NCBI RefSeq assembly: GCF_900090245.1
Contig: NZ_FMDN01000015.1
Coordinates: 62,001-126,000, forward strand
Source: Micromonospora halophytica
GTDB taxonomy: Bacteria > Actinomycetota > Actinomycetes > Mycobacteriales > Micromonosporaceae
Reading direction: 5' to 3'
Length of the DNA: 64,000 nt
Under the pieces are notes generated by a model, which made no database searches, was not told the DNA's origin, and saw only the letters and a program-made list of their open reading frames with translations. Both the position numbers and the translations under genes were made by a program. Positions 26,565 to 35,479 of this stretch are shown one piece after another; within the stretch, counting starts at the first letter, position 1, and each line of letters begins with the position of its first letter.

Positions 26565-27494
26565 TCAGCGCGGTGGGGGCAGCTCCTTGCGGTGCAGCTG
26601 CTCGCGTAGCCCGTCCGGCAGCAGCTCCCGCAGCTGCTCGGGCAGCAGCGGCAGGTCCAGCAGGCTCAGCTTGAGCTGGTTGCGCTCCTGGTAGCGGCGG
26701 GGGTCGAGGCGGACCACCAGCCCGGCGTCCCGCTGGTACCGCACGTGCACCGTCCCCTCGGTCGCGGCGTCCCGGATCACCAGGCCGTCCATCTCCACGG
26801 TCACCGGCGCGGAGTCGGGGCGCAGCTCCAGGTGGATGGTCTCGCCCGGGGAGAGCACCACCGAGCGGGAGATACCGGCCATCGGCGCCGACGGGGTCAC
26901 CACCACCGCCTGCGTCGCCGGGGAGACCAGCGGCCCGCCCGCCGCGTAGCTGTACGCCGTCGAGCCGGTCGGCGTGCTCACGATCAACGCGTCACAGCGG
27001 TAGTAGCCGTACCGTTGCCCGTCCACGGCGAGGGTGGCGGTGACGAAACCGGAGCCGGGTTGGCGCACCAGGGCCACGTCGTTGAACGCCACCACGTCGT
27101 CGCCGCAGACGTCACAGGCCAGGCAGGCGTGCGATTCCACGGTGAAGTCGTGCGCCACCAGCCGGTCCAGTGCGCGCGGCAGGTCCGGCGGCTCCACCTC
27201 GACCAGGAAACCGACCCGGCCCAGGTGCACCCCGAGCACCGGCTTCGGGGTGCGTACCGCCGAGCGCAGGGCGCCCAGCATGGTGCCGTCCCCGCCGATG
27301 CTGATCAGCGCGTCCGACCGGGTGGCCAGTTCCGCCGCCGGGACCGCCTCCACGGAGGCGGGCACCCGGTGCCGGTCCTCGGCCCGGACGGCGAGGGCCT
27401 TACCGTGTCGGGCCGCCCATCGCTCGATGATCCCGACCACCTCGGTGACGTCCCGAGTGGGATGCAGCACCAGACCGAAGACGTAGCCCGCCAC
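26565..27494 (-). CDS. nadK: NAD kinase
   Basis: A 309-residue cytosolic enzyme making NADP from NAD. The ATP/polyphosphate-binding GGDGTMLG motif is near residues 67-74, the NAD-binding segment VAFNDVALVR near 135 includes the NE/D pattern, and STPTGSTAYSYAAGGPLVSP near 170 is the family hallmark. The C-terminus has an extra Leu/Pro-rich tail of about 45 residues after RLDPRRYQERN. The GTG at 27494 gives VAGYVFGLVLHPTRD, the usual N-terminus. It is convergent with pgm and divergent from the capG gene. Confidence 0.95.
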   Translation of the reverse strand: MAGYVFGLVLHPTRDVTEVVGIIERWAARHGKALAVRAEDRHRVPASVEAVPAAELATRSDALISIGGDGTMLGALRSAVRTPKPVLGVHLGRVGFLVEVEPPDLPRALDRLVAHDFTVESHACLACDVCGDDVVAFNDVALVRQPGSGFVTATLAVDGQRYGYYRCDALIVSTPTGSTAYSYAAGGPLVSPATQAVVVTPSAPMAGISRSVVLSPGETIHLELRPDSAPVTVEMDGLVIRDAATEGTVHVRYQRDAGLVVRLDPRRYQERNQLKLSLLDLPLLPEQLRELLPDGLREQLHRKELPPPR

Positions 27495-27605
27495 CGGTAC
27501 AGCTCACCACAGGGTCCACGCCCCGCGGAGTAACTCGGGCCGAGGATCTCTCGTTGAGGCGACAGCGGCGGTGGTCGTCGGTGCGACCTGCGGGACGGGG
27601 GACGG

Positions 27606-28730
27606 ATGACTCGCGTGATGACGGTGGTGGGCACCCGGCCGGAGATCATCCGACTGTCCCGGGTGCTGGACCGGCTGGACCGGACCGTGGACCACATCCT
27701 GGTGCACACCGGGCAGAACTGGGACCGCAGCCTATCGGAAATATTCTTCACCGAGTTGCGGCTGCGCCAGCCGGACCGGTACCTCAACGTGGACACTTCC
27801 TCGCTGGGGCGCGTCCTCGCGGGCGTGCTGACCGGTGCCGAGGAGGCCATCGGGGAGCTCCGCCCGGACGCCCTGCTGGTGCTCGGTGACACCAACAGCT
27901 GCATCACCGCCCTGATGGCCCGGCGGATGCGGGTGCCCGTCTACCACATGGAGGCGGGCAACCGGTGCTTCGACCTCAATGTTCCTGAGGAGACCAACCG
28001 CCGGGTGGTCGACCACGTCGCCGACTTCAACCTGGTCTACACCGAACACGCCCGGCGGAACCTGCTCGCCGAAGGACTGCACCCCCGCCGGATCCTGCAC
28101 ACCGGCTCGCCCATGCGCGAGGTGCTGGAGCACTACCTGCCGGACGTCGAGCGGTCCACCATCCTCGACCAGTTGGCACTCGCCCCGGGTGGGTACTTCC
28201 TGGTCAGTGCCCATCGCGAGGAGAACGTCGACCGACCCGACCGGCTCCGCCGGCTGCTCGACTGCCTGCGGGCGGTCCACGACCGGTGGCGGTTGCCCGT
28301 CCTGGTCTCCACCCACCCCCGGACCCGTAAGCGGCTGGAGGCCCTCGCCCCCGACCCGACCGTCCTGGACGGCATCACCTTCCACGAGCCCTTCGGCCTC
28401 ATCGACTACGTCCGTCTGCAACGCCACGCGCGCTGCACCCTCTCCGACAGCGGCACCATCAGCGAGGAGGCGGCCATTCTCGGATTCCCGGCGGTGACGC
28501 TGCGCGAGTCCATCGAACGGCCCGAGGCGCTGGACACCGGGGGCATCGTCATGACCGGGCTCGACCCGGCGGGGGTGGTGGAGGCGGTCGGTGTGGTGGT
28601 CGACCAGGTGGCCGCCGACGGTGTGCCCTGCCCGGCGGACTACCGGGTCACGGACACCTCGCGGCGGGTGGTCGACTTCATCCTCTCCACGGTCCGCCGG
28701 CACCACGACTGGGCCGGCATCCGTCGCTGA
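27606..28730 (+). CDS. capG: Non-hydrolysing 2-epimerase, probable UDP-L-FucNAc-forming CapG/FnlC/WbjD
   Basis: A 374-residue GT-B-like epimerase of the WecB superfamily. Several stretches follow the CapG/FnlC/WbjD branch rather than plain WecB: TVVGTRPEIIRLSRVL near residue 6, HTGQNWDRSLSEIFF near 38, HMEAGNRCFDLNVPEETNRR near 115 and VSAHREENVDRP near 198. That branch converts UDP-N-acetyl-L-pneumosamine to UDP-N-acetyl-L-fucosamine, the last step after CapE and CapF, both encoded 11 kb downstream. The ATG at 27606 follows a GGGGGACGG site. A duplicated, decayed 3' end of the same gene lies at 32914-32991. Confidence 0.85.
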   Translation: MTRVMTVVGTRPEIIRLSRVLDRLDRTVDHILVHTGQNWDRSLSEIFFTELRLRQPDRYLNVDTSSLGRVLAGVLTGAEEAIGELRPDALLVLGDTNSCITALMARRMRVPVYHMEAGNRCFDLNVPEETNRRVVDHVADFNLVYTEHARRNLLAEGLHPRRILHTGSPMREVLEHYLPDVERSTILDQLALAPGGYFLVSAHREENVDRPDRLRRLLDCLRAVHDRWRLPVLVSTHPRTRKRLEALAPDPTVLDGITFHEPFGLIDYVRLQRHARCTLSDSGTISEEAAILGFPAVTLRESIERPEALDTGGIVMTGLDPAGVVEAVGVVVDQVAADGVPCPADYRVTDTSRRVVDFILSTVRRHHDWAGIRR

Positions 28731-28785
28731 GCCCGGACGTGCGGCGAAGGCCCGAAGCCGCCCCGCCGTGCGACCGTCGGCCCGG

Positions 28786-28820
28786 CGGTGCGGCGGGAGG
28801 CACTGCCTCCCGCCGCACCG
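28786..28820. terminator. Bidirectional terminator hairpin after capG and the M14 gene
   Basis: A perfect 16-bp stem (CGGTGCGGCGGGAGGC and its complement) with an ACT loop lies between the two convergent stop codons, 3 bp from the peptidase stop. Confidence 0.85.
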
Positions 28821-28823
28821 TGC

Positions 28824-31800
28824 TCACCGTCGGGCGAACAGGTGCCTCAGCGACCGGGCGACCAGGTCGTCCCGGGCCGCCGGGGCCAGCCCTTCCAGGC
28901 CGAAGCCGAGGTAGACGGTGTCGTCGGTGACCACCACCGCCCCTTCCTCGAACGCCTGCTGGCTGCGGGCCCAGTCGTTGGCGCCCGTCGTGGAGCCGGC
29001 CGGCGGCCCGCTCACCGTCCAGCCACCCAGGTCGGCGGACTCGAAGGAGGTTTCCGAGACCACCGTGCCGTCGACGAACACCCGGGCGTCGTCCAGGAAG
29101 ACACCCAGGCCCTGGGTGCCCCAGTCGGAGACGTACGAGATGGAGATCTCGACCTGCCTGCCGGCGTACGCCGACAGGTCGACCGAGAACTCCTGCCAGC
29201 CGCCGGACGCGCCGGTGGCCGCGTTCCAGGTGCCCGTGCTGCCGGTGGGGGAGCAGTCCGCGCCCTGGTAGTGGGCGAGGAACGGGTGCACCGTCACCCA
29301 GCCCGAGGCGCAGCTCTCCCCGGTCACCGTGCCGGTGCGGCCGTTGCGGTCCGGCAGCGTCGTCCAGTCGTCGCTGCCCACCTCGTGCGCCTCGACGATC
29401 AGGAAGTCCCAGTCCTGCTCGATGTCGTACGAGGTGAAGAAGCGCAGCTCACCGCTGGTGGCCGAGGTCAGGTCGACGGTCCGGGTGAGCCGCTTGTACG
29501 ACTCGTCGGCCCGCCCGCTGTACAGGTACCAGTCACCGGTGCGCGGATCGAACGGGGCGGCGCCCGGCCGGCCCCAGTCCACCGTCGCCGAGCTGGCGAA
29601 CTGCGGGAACTGCTCCGGCGACAGGAAGCTCGACGTGGACAGGAACGACGCCGTGTGGTCCTGGTTGCCGGCGGAGCCCGCCGCGTTGAGCTGACCGGAG
29701 AACCCGGCGAACGCCCCGTCCGCGCCCCGCACCGGGTACGGGTCACCGTCCGGGCCGCTGCCGCCGTCGCTGACGTAGTTGTACGCCCCCAGGTAGTACT
29801 GCTGGAAGTCGTTGAACAGCGCCAGGCAGGTGACGTCGTCGGGATCGGTGCACTCCGCCGGCCCGTTCGGCTGGTACGCGTACGTGCCGTTCGCGGCCTG
29901 CGCGAAGAGCGCGTACTTGCCGCTGACCAGGAGCTTGCCGCCCTCGTTCAGGTAGTCGCGGACGGCCAGCTCGGTCTCCAGCGCGGCCCGGGCGGCGGTA
30001 CCGGCGACCTGGCCCGGGGAGCGGAGGATGATGTCGTCGCCGGTCTCCCAGACCACCGCCCGGTAGTGCGACAGCACGCCCAGGTGGTGCGGCGCCCGGC
30101 GCCCCATGACGTCGAAGTCGTACACGTCGCTGCTGCGGCCGGCCCTGGTCAGGGAGGCGGCGATCTCGTCGGCGTACTTCGCCGTGGTGTCGGTCTGCGC
30201 CGGGCTCAGCCCGGTCACGTCCTCCATCGCCAGCACCAGCACGTCGCCGCCGATGTCGTCGTGCACCCGGTAGGTGAAGCGTTCGCTGGCCACCGGGCCC
30301 TTGCGTGGCTTGACCCCGGTGAACCAGACCTCGACCCGGTCACCCGGTTTCGTGCCGGTCACCGTGCCGCGCAGCTCGGCGTAGTAGTCGGAGTGCGTGT
30401 CGCCGTACCGTTCACCGCCGCGCCACTCGCGGACCTTGGCCGTCTTCGGCCGGCCGCCGTTGACCACGTAGTGCATCCGGACGTCCTTCAGCGCCCGCCG
30501 GGTGATCGAGGCGACCTGCTGGGTGCGCCCGTACGAGGTGTCGAAGGCGTCCACCACGAAGTCGGGGGTGCTGCGGCCGACCACCGACACCGGGTCGTCC
30601 GGGTCGGCCGCCGACTTCGCCACCGCCAGGGCGAAGGGCAGGTTCTTCGCCACCTCCGCCGAGATCAGCTTCTCGTCGTCGGGGAAGACGAAGCCGCTGA
30701 CGCAGTCCTCCGGTCGCCACTGGTCGTCCGGGTCGGACGCCGCCGCCGACTGGCAGGTGGACATCTCCGGGGTGAAACCGAGGGTGCCGTAGCGGACCGT
30801 GGCGTGCGAGTCGGTGTCGCCGTTGGTGGTGTACAGCTCGGCGGAGATGTCCGGGTCGTAGCCGGGCACCGCCGGGTGGGCGTCGTCACCGACCATCGCC
30901 TCGTAGATGACGTCGTCCGGGGTCGGCGTGCTCACCTGCCAGCCGACGCCGTAGAGCAGCAGCTGGGCGGCCGAGTGGTAGTTGACGAAGAACTCGAAGC
31001 CCACCCGCTTGAACAGCCGGTCCAGCGCCTTCGTCTCCGGCTCCGAGTTCGGGCCGGCGCCCCGGTAGGTGTCGCTGCTCGGCTCCGGCGACGAGCCCTC
31101 GTCGTCGTACCCCCACTTGTAGCTGAAGTTGCGGTTGAGGTCGACGCCGTCGGCGGCGGTGATCTGCCCGTCGCCGTCGTTGTCCCGCAGGTTCTTGCGC
31201 CACAGCCGGTTGCCCGGGGTGAAGGTGTGGTCGTAGCCGTCCGGGTTGGCCACCGGCAGGAACCACAGCTCGGTGCTGTCCACCAGCCGGGTGATCTCCG
31301 GGTCGGTGCCGTAGTTGTCCAGGACGTGGTGCATCAGCCGGCGGGTCATCTCCGGGGTGATCCACTCACGAGCGTGCTGGGCGCTGCCGTAGAGCACCGC
31401 CGGGCGCCGCCCGTCCGGCACGGTCCGGGCGTTCTTCGTGACCTTCACCGCGAGGATCGGCTTGCCCTGCACGGTCCGGCCGATGGTCTCCAGCTTCGCC
31501 AGCCTCGGGTGCCGTGCCACGGTCGCGGTGATCTCGTCCCGCAGGCCGCCCGGCTCGCTGTACGACCGGAACGCCGTCCAGCCCGCCGCGGCCTGCTCGC
31601 GCAACGCGTGGGAGGCCGTCTTGCCGCGTACCTTCTTGACGTCGAGCTTCACGCCCTGGCCGGCGAGGCGGCGTGCCTGGCGCTCGCTGAGCACGGTCTC
31701 CACACGGGTCGACCCGTCGTGCTCCGTGCCACGGTGGTCGTGGCCGAGGTCGACACCGGACGCCCGCAGCTTCTCCAGCTGCCCCGCGTCGAGCGTGCCG

Positions 31801-31925
31801 ACGTACACCTCCAAGCTGTCGCGGCCGTCCGGGTCGGACGGTGGTCGCGCGGTCGCCGGGGCGGTCAGCGCCAGCGCGCCGACCAGGGTGAACACGCCGG
31901 CGATCGCCAGCCGTGTGGGTCTCAT
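28824..31925 (-). CDS. Secreted M14 zinc carboxypeptidase with C-terminal accessory domains
   Basis: A 1033-residue exported protein. A signal peptide (residues 1-27, cleaved near TARP) precedes a propeptide-like region to about 115, then the M14 catalytic domain with zinc ligands His184 and Glu187 (HAREW) and His317 (NYHSAAQ) and general base Glu387 (GFTPEMST). About 550 further residues include a segment like the immune inhibitor A C-terminal region (SISYVSDWGTQGLGVFLDDARVF). It should trim C-terminal residues of extracellular peptides or proteins. Two ATGs compete: GAGGGGG lies only 1-2 nt before the ATG at 31931 but about 9 nt before the one at 31925, so I prefer the latter. It sits as an island in the polysaccharide region. 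Confidence 0.92.
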   Translation of the reverse strand: MRPTRLAIAGVFTLVGALALTAPATARPPSDPDGRDSLEVYVGTLDAGQLEKLRASGVDLGHDHRGTEHDGSTRVETVLSERQARRLAGQGVKLDVKKVRGKTASHALREQAAAGWTAFRSYSEPGGLRDEITATVARHPRLAKLETIGRTVQGKPILAVKVTKNARTVPDGRRPAVLYGSAQHAREWITPEMTRRLMHHVLDNYGTDPEITRLVDSTELWFLPVANPDGYDHTFTPGNRLWRKNLRDNDGDGQITAADGVDLNRNFSYKWGYDDEGSSPEPSSDTYRGAGPNSEPETKALDRLFKRVGFEFFVNYHSAAQLLLYGVGWQVSTPTPDDVIYEAMVGDDAHPAVPGYDPDISAELYTTNGDTDSHATVRYGTLGFTPEMSTCQSAAASDPDDQWRPEDCVSGFVFPDDEKLISAEVAKNLPFALAVAKSAADPDDPVSVVGRSTPDFVVDAFDTSYGRTQQVASITRRALKDVRMHYVVNGGRPKTAKVREWRGGERYGDTHSDYYAELRGTVTGTKPGDRVEVWFTGVKPRKGPVASERFTYRVHDDIGGDVLVLAMEDVTGLSPAQTDTTAKYADEIAASLTRAGRSSDVYDFDVMGRRAPHHLGVLSHYRAVVWETGDDIILRSPGQVAGTAARAALETELAVRDYLNEGGKLLVSGKYALFAQAANGTYAYQPNGPAECTDPDDVTCLALFNDFQQYYLGAYNYVSDGGSGPDGDPYPVRGADGAFAGFSGQLNAAGSAGNQDHTASFLSTSSFLSPEQFPQFASSATVDWGRPGAAPFDPRTGDWYLYSGRADESYKRLTRTVDLTSATSGELRFFTSYDIEQDWDFLIVEAHEVGSDDWTTLPDRNGRTGTVTGESCASGWVTVHPFLAHYQGADCSPTGSTGTWNAATGASGGWQEFSVDLSAYAGRQVEISISYVSDWGTQGLGVFLDDARVFVDGTVVSETSFESADLGGWTVSGPPAGSTTGANDWARSQQAFEEGAVVVTDDTVYLGFGLEGLAPAARDDLVARSLRHLFARR

Positions 31926-32122
31926 TCGCATCCCCCTCGGTGGAAGGACCGGTGGGACGAGCCTTCCGCCTGGCGGAGATCGATGTCAATGGGTGGTCAG
32001 GGCCGTTGCCGAGGTCGGTTCGGACGGGACGGCTTGGTGAACGTCTCCGTTTTGGACAGTTTCGCGACTTCCGTCGGTTATGTTACTCAAGGTGTGTCGT
32101 CTCCTGCGGAAGCAGAGGTTCC

Positions 32123-32842
32123 ATGAACAAGATCACCGTCCGTGAGGTCATCCGGCACGGCCTGCACGCCACCGCGTTCGACCGGCTGCTCCTGCGGCGT
32201 CGGGCTGCTCGCGGCGTGGACGTCGGATACCTGTTCGCCGGCTCCCGCCGGCAGGTGTTCGAACAGATCTACCGGCAGGGGGCCTGGCTCAAGGGCGAAC
32301 AGCAGTGGTCGCGCTCGGGTGCCGGATCGGAGATCGAGGCCACCGGTGAGCTGCGGGCGGCCCTGCCCGGCGTGCTCGCCCGGCTCGGCGCGCGCTCCCT
32401 GCTGGATGTCGGGTGCGGCGACTTCAACTGGATGCGCGAGGTCGAACTCGGCGTCGAGTACACCGGCGTCGACATCGTCGAGTCGGTCATCCGCGCCAAC
32501 ACCGAGAGCCACGCCTCGCCCCACCGGTCGTTCCGGTGCCTGGACGCGGTGCAGGGGCCCTTGCCGCGGGCGGACGCCGTCCTGTGCCGGGAGGTGCTGT
32601 TCCACCTCTCCTTCGCCGACGCCGAGCGCGTCCTGGCCAACATCCGCTCCTGCGGTGCCCGCCACCTCATTGCCACCTCGGACGACGCCACCGGGTTCAA
32701 CGCCGACATCAGGACCGGTGACTTCCGACTGCTCAACCTCCGTCGTCGCCCCTTCACGTTCCCCGCACCCCTGCACCGGATCGCGGACGACGCCGTGCAA
32801 CCCGGTCGGGGAATCGGGGTCTGGCGGATCGAGGACATCTGA
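32123..32842 (+). CDS. Class I SAM-dependent methyltransferase
   Basis: A 239-residue protein with a SAM-binding motif I LLDVGCGDFNW near residue 93, an acidic motif II VEYTGVDIVESVI near 113 and a motif around AVLCREVLFHLSF near 152. The first 85 residues are Arg-rich and include a helix EIYRQGAW-like region that may set acceptor choice. Its location in the polysaccharide region suggests sugar O-methylation, but that is unproven. The ATG at 32123 has AGAGG upstream. The 3' end abuts a decayed copy of the capG 3' end. Confidence 0.85.
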   Translation: MNKITVREVIRHGLHATAFDRLLLRRRAARGVDVGYLFAGSRRQVFEQIYRQGAWLKGEQQWSRSGAGSEIEATGELRAALPGVLARLGARSLLDVGCGDFNWMREVELGVEYTGVDIVESVIRANTESHASPHRSFRCLDAVQGPLPRADAVLCREVLFHLSFADAERVLANIRSCGARHLIATSDDATGFNADIRTGDFRLLNLRRRPFTFPAPLHRIADDAVQPGRGIGVWRIEDI

Positions 32843-32913
32843 GCGGCCGGCGCACGGCGCTCGACGACCGGGCGGGGGTCCGCCGCGCGCCCGCCCGGCT
32901 CGACGCGGGTGCT

Positions 32914-32991
32914 GGACCCCTCCCGCCGGGGCGTCGACCTCTTCCTCTCCACGGTTCGCCGACACCACTGCTGGGCGGTATCCGAGTCTGA
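32914..32991 (+). pseudogene. Remnant of the 3' end of a second capG-like 2-epimerase gene
   Basis: Translation gives DPSRRGVDLFLSTVRRHHCWA, which parallels DTSRRVVDFILSTVRRHHDWA at the end of the intact gene at 27606-28730. At DNA level 63 of 78 aligned bases agree by my hand alignment, with one base missing after the Trp-Ala codons, so the frame no longer reaches the original TGA, which is still visible at 32989-32991. Weaker similarity extends upstream to about 32862. The rest of the gene is gone. Confidence 0.75.
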
Positions 32992-32998
32992 CCGGTTG

Positions 32999-33850
32999 TC
33001 ACCCGCCCGGCGCCCCGGCGTGAAGGTCGGCGCCGTCCACGACCGCGAAGAGATCCTCGCCGTAGCCCGACGGATCCGTCGGGACGAGCCGGCCATCGGC
33101 ATCGGGCCTGGTGAGGTGGTAGCCGTGCCGGCGGAGGGTCGCGGCGACCGGCTCTCGGTCCTCCCCCAGCGTCGACCGGCTCTGCTCGTTCCACTCGAGT
33201 TGCAGCACACGGATGCGCCGTTCGGCCAGGGCTCGCTCAGCCCCGTCGAGCACCAGGCGCTCGGCGCCTTCGACATCGATCTTGACGCCCGTGACGTACC
33301 GGTCTCCGATGATGTCGTCCAGGGTGCGGGTGGTCACCGCGCGACCCTGCTCGCTGCCGTTCATGACGAGATGGTTGGTGCAGTCCCGGCCGACGGTGAG
33401 ACTCATGGTGCCGGGCTCGGCGGCCAGAGCGCAGTTGAGCACCTCGATGGGGAACCCGTTCAGCGCGATGTTGCGGCGCAGTCGGGCGGCCGCGTCGGCA
33501 TCCGGCTCCACGGCGATCACCTCCGCACCGGACTCCGCGGCCCACAGCGCGTAGGCGCCGATGTTGCTGCCCACGTCGATGAAGAGGGAGTCGGGCCGCA
33601 GGATGCTGCGCCAGACGCGCATCTCGGCCCAGTCCGGTGGGTTGGCGTACACGACCTTCGACGCCCCGCTCTGGTGGATTTCGGCCCACAGCCTCGCCCC
33701 GGTGCCGATCGGGGTGACGGTCGGCAGGCCGAGGCGTCCTCGCACCTGGAACCGGACGGCACGCCCGACGGCGTGCAACCGTCGCTCCCGGTTGGCGGGA
33801 TGGCGCCACACGAACCTGAGCACCTGGTGCGCATCCTTCAGCACCCCCAT
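32999..33850 (-). CDS. FkbM family methyltransferase
   Basis: A 283-residue SAM-dependent methyltransferase of the FkbM type: FIDVGSNIGAYALWAA near residue 95, VIAVEPDADAAARLRRNIALNG near 112, VKIDVEGAERLVLDGAERAL near 188. FkbM enzymes O-methylate hydroxyls in polyketides and in surface glycans, and the context favours a sugar hydroxyl. The ATG at 33850 is certain: a full AGGAGG lies 6-7 nt upstream. Its stop is 8 bp from the capG remnant on the other strand. It is downstream of the flippase gene and probably co-transcribed with it. Confidence 0.9.
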   Translation of the reverse strand: MGVLKDAHQVLRFVWRHPANRERRLHAVGRAVRFQVRGRLGLPTVTPIGTGARLWAEIHQSGASKVVYANPPDWAEMRVWRSILRPDSLFIDVGSNIGAYALWAAESGAEVIAVEPDADAAARLRRNIALNGFPIEVLNCALAAEPGTMSLTVGRDCTNHLVMNGSEQGRAVTTRTLDDIIGDRYVTGVKIDVEGAERLVLDGAERALAERRIRVLQLEWNEQSRSTLGEDREPVAATLRRHGYHLTRPDADGRLVPTDPSGYGEDLFAVVDGADLHAGAPGG

Positions 33851-33891
33851 GCCTGACCTCCTGACAAGGAATAAATCGGACAATCGGTGTC

Positions 33892-35223
33892 TTAACGAGC
33901 GATGGGGTCCGAGAGACCCGGGACCACGGCGGCCATCTGCGGATCTCGTCTGCGCCGCCTGGACACCCTCCGCACCATGAGGATCACCAGCGTCAGGATC
34001 TCCGCGAACGCGGCCGTTCCCGCAGCCCCCGTGGCGTCGAGACCGGGTAGCTGCCCGAGCAGCGCGACGGCGGTGAGGCCGGCGATGAGTACCGCGACGG
34101 CAGTCGCGCCACGGTAGTCGCCGTCACCGATACGGTTCATCGAGATGGCCCGGTTCATCGTCAGGAAAGGCAGCGCCAGGGCGAGCAGTTGCAGCCAGAG
34201 CGCAGCACCCGGAAGAGGCAGCAGGAGCAGGCGGGTGGTGATCCAGGGCGCCGCGACGATCAACCCGGCGGCGAGCAACGTGGCCGCCGCCACAGAGATC
34301 GTCTCGCTCTCCCGGCCGGGGTGTCCCGAGTGGCCGGACAAGCCGTGCCGCCGCCGTGTCCGGATCACCATGGGCACCCGGAGACCGCTGTACAGCACCG
34401 CGACGATCGCCTGGTAGACGCTGTACAGGGCGCCGAAGCAGCCCACCACGGCGGCCGGCGCGACCAGCGACAACGCGAGACCGGCAGCTCGTCCGGTGAA
34501 CACCTCGGCGGTGTTGTAGACGAAGAGCTGACGGTTCATCCGGAACGTGGCGACGGCGGCTCGCAGCGACAGGGCGGCCCAGAGCGGGCGCCGAGCCCCG
34601 GCTCCGCGGCAGAGCAGCATCTCCAGGACGACGAACTGCACCACCGACACGACCGCCAGCGCCGTGGTGAACCGGGTACCCGCGACGACGAAGGCCAGCG
34701 CGACCAGCCTCGAGGCGCTGACCGCCACCGCGCCGGCCAGGAAGCGCATCTGGCGGACGAGGTCTCCCGACTGGAGTTCGAAGAAGCTGTTGGCGATGGC
34801 GACCACGGCGACCATGACCAGCGCGCCGGCGTCGTAACCACGGGTGGTGTAGGTGATGGCGACGCCGCCGGTGGCGAGAACCATCGCCGGTACGGCTATC
34901 AGGATCCGCTGGCTGCGGACCGCGTCGCGCTCCGCCTCCGTACCACTGACATAGAGCAGCGAGGACCCGCCCACCACGATGACGCAGACCCAGGCCAACG
35001 CGGCTGTCATGACGGTGTAGGCAGCGATCTCCCCGGTCTGGCCGGACCGGGCGCTGACCGCGAGGATGGCCGCGTTCAACGCCCCGCTGACGAGTCCCGT
35101 CATCGAGGCGACCAGGGTGTCGCGCCGCACGTTCCCGGTCCGGCCGGTCGCGGCGCCGGTGGGCGGCGCCGGTGGGCCTTCTCTCGGCATCGATCCTGTT
35201 GCCCTGCTCTGCCCGCTCGTCAT
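33892..35223 (-). CDS. Polysaccharide flippase-like membrane protein (Wzx/MATE-type)
   Basis: A 443-residue protein with about 12 hydrophobic spans and few charged loops, in the manner of O-antigen/lipid-II flippases (MVF/Wzx superfamily). Features include TLVASMTGLVSGALNAAILAVSARS at the first span, FRMNRQLFVYNTAEVFTGRAAGLALS in the middle, and the loop FLTMNRAISMNRIGDGDY before the last spans. It would move the undecaprenyl-linked repeat unit outward for the polymerase at 38287. Start choice is open: ATG 35223 has GGAG 9 nt upstream, ATG 35190 has AGGATCG. The basic C-terminus RRVSRRRRRD is cytoplasmic. Wzx proteins diverge fast, so the call rests on topology and neighbours. Confidence 0.75.
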   Translation of the reverse strand: MTSGQSRATGSMPREGPPAPPTGAATGRTGNVRRDTLVASMTGLVSGALNAAILAVSARSGQTGEIAAYTVMTAALAWVCVIVVGGSSLLYVSGTEAERDAVRSQRILIAVPAMVLATGGVAITYTTRGYDAGALVMVAVVAIANSFFELQSGDLVRQMRFLAGAVAVSASRLVALAFVVAGTRFTTALAVVSVVQFVVLEMLLCRGAGARRPLWAALSLRAAVATFRMNRQLFVYNTAEVFTGRAAGLALSLVAPAAVVGCFGALYSVYQAIVAVLYSGLRVPMVIRTRRRHGLSGHSGHPGRESETISVAAATLLAAGLIVAAPWITTRLLLLPLPGAALWLQLLALALPFLTMNRAISMNRIGDGDYRGATAVAVLIAGLTAVALLGQLPGLDATGAAGTAAFAEILTLVILMVRRVSRRRRRDPQMAAVVPGLSDPIAR

Positions 35224-35479
35224 CCGTGCCGGCTCCGGCCACCCGCCTCGCACTTCGTCGCCGTGCGGCACGTCGGCGCGCGCGCAGCCCTCCGGCCCTT
35301 GTCGACCAGCGCGCGCATCGGACCTCCTCAAGCCCTCGTTCCCACTCCCGTGCCCAACGAGCGGTCGCCGGCGAAGTCGTTACAGCCGGGCGTTTCCGAT
35401 CGTTGACGGTCTGTCGGAACGACGGCGGACCGCAGACCCGCCCACACCCGGGCACCGAGATCGACAGGATGGGCACGTC

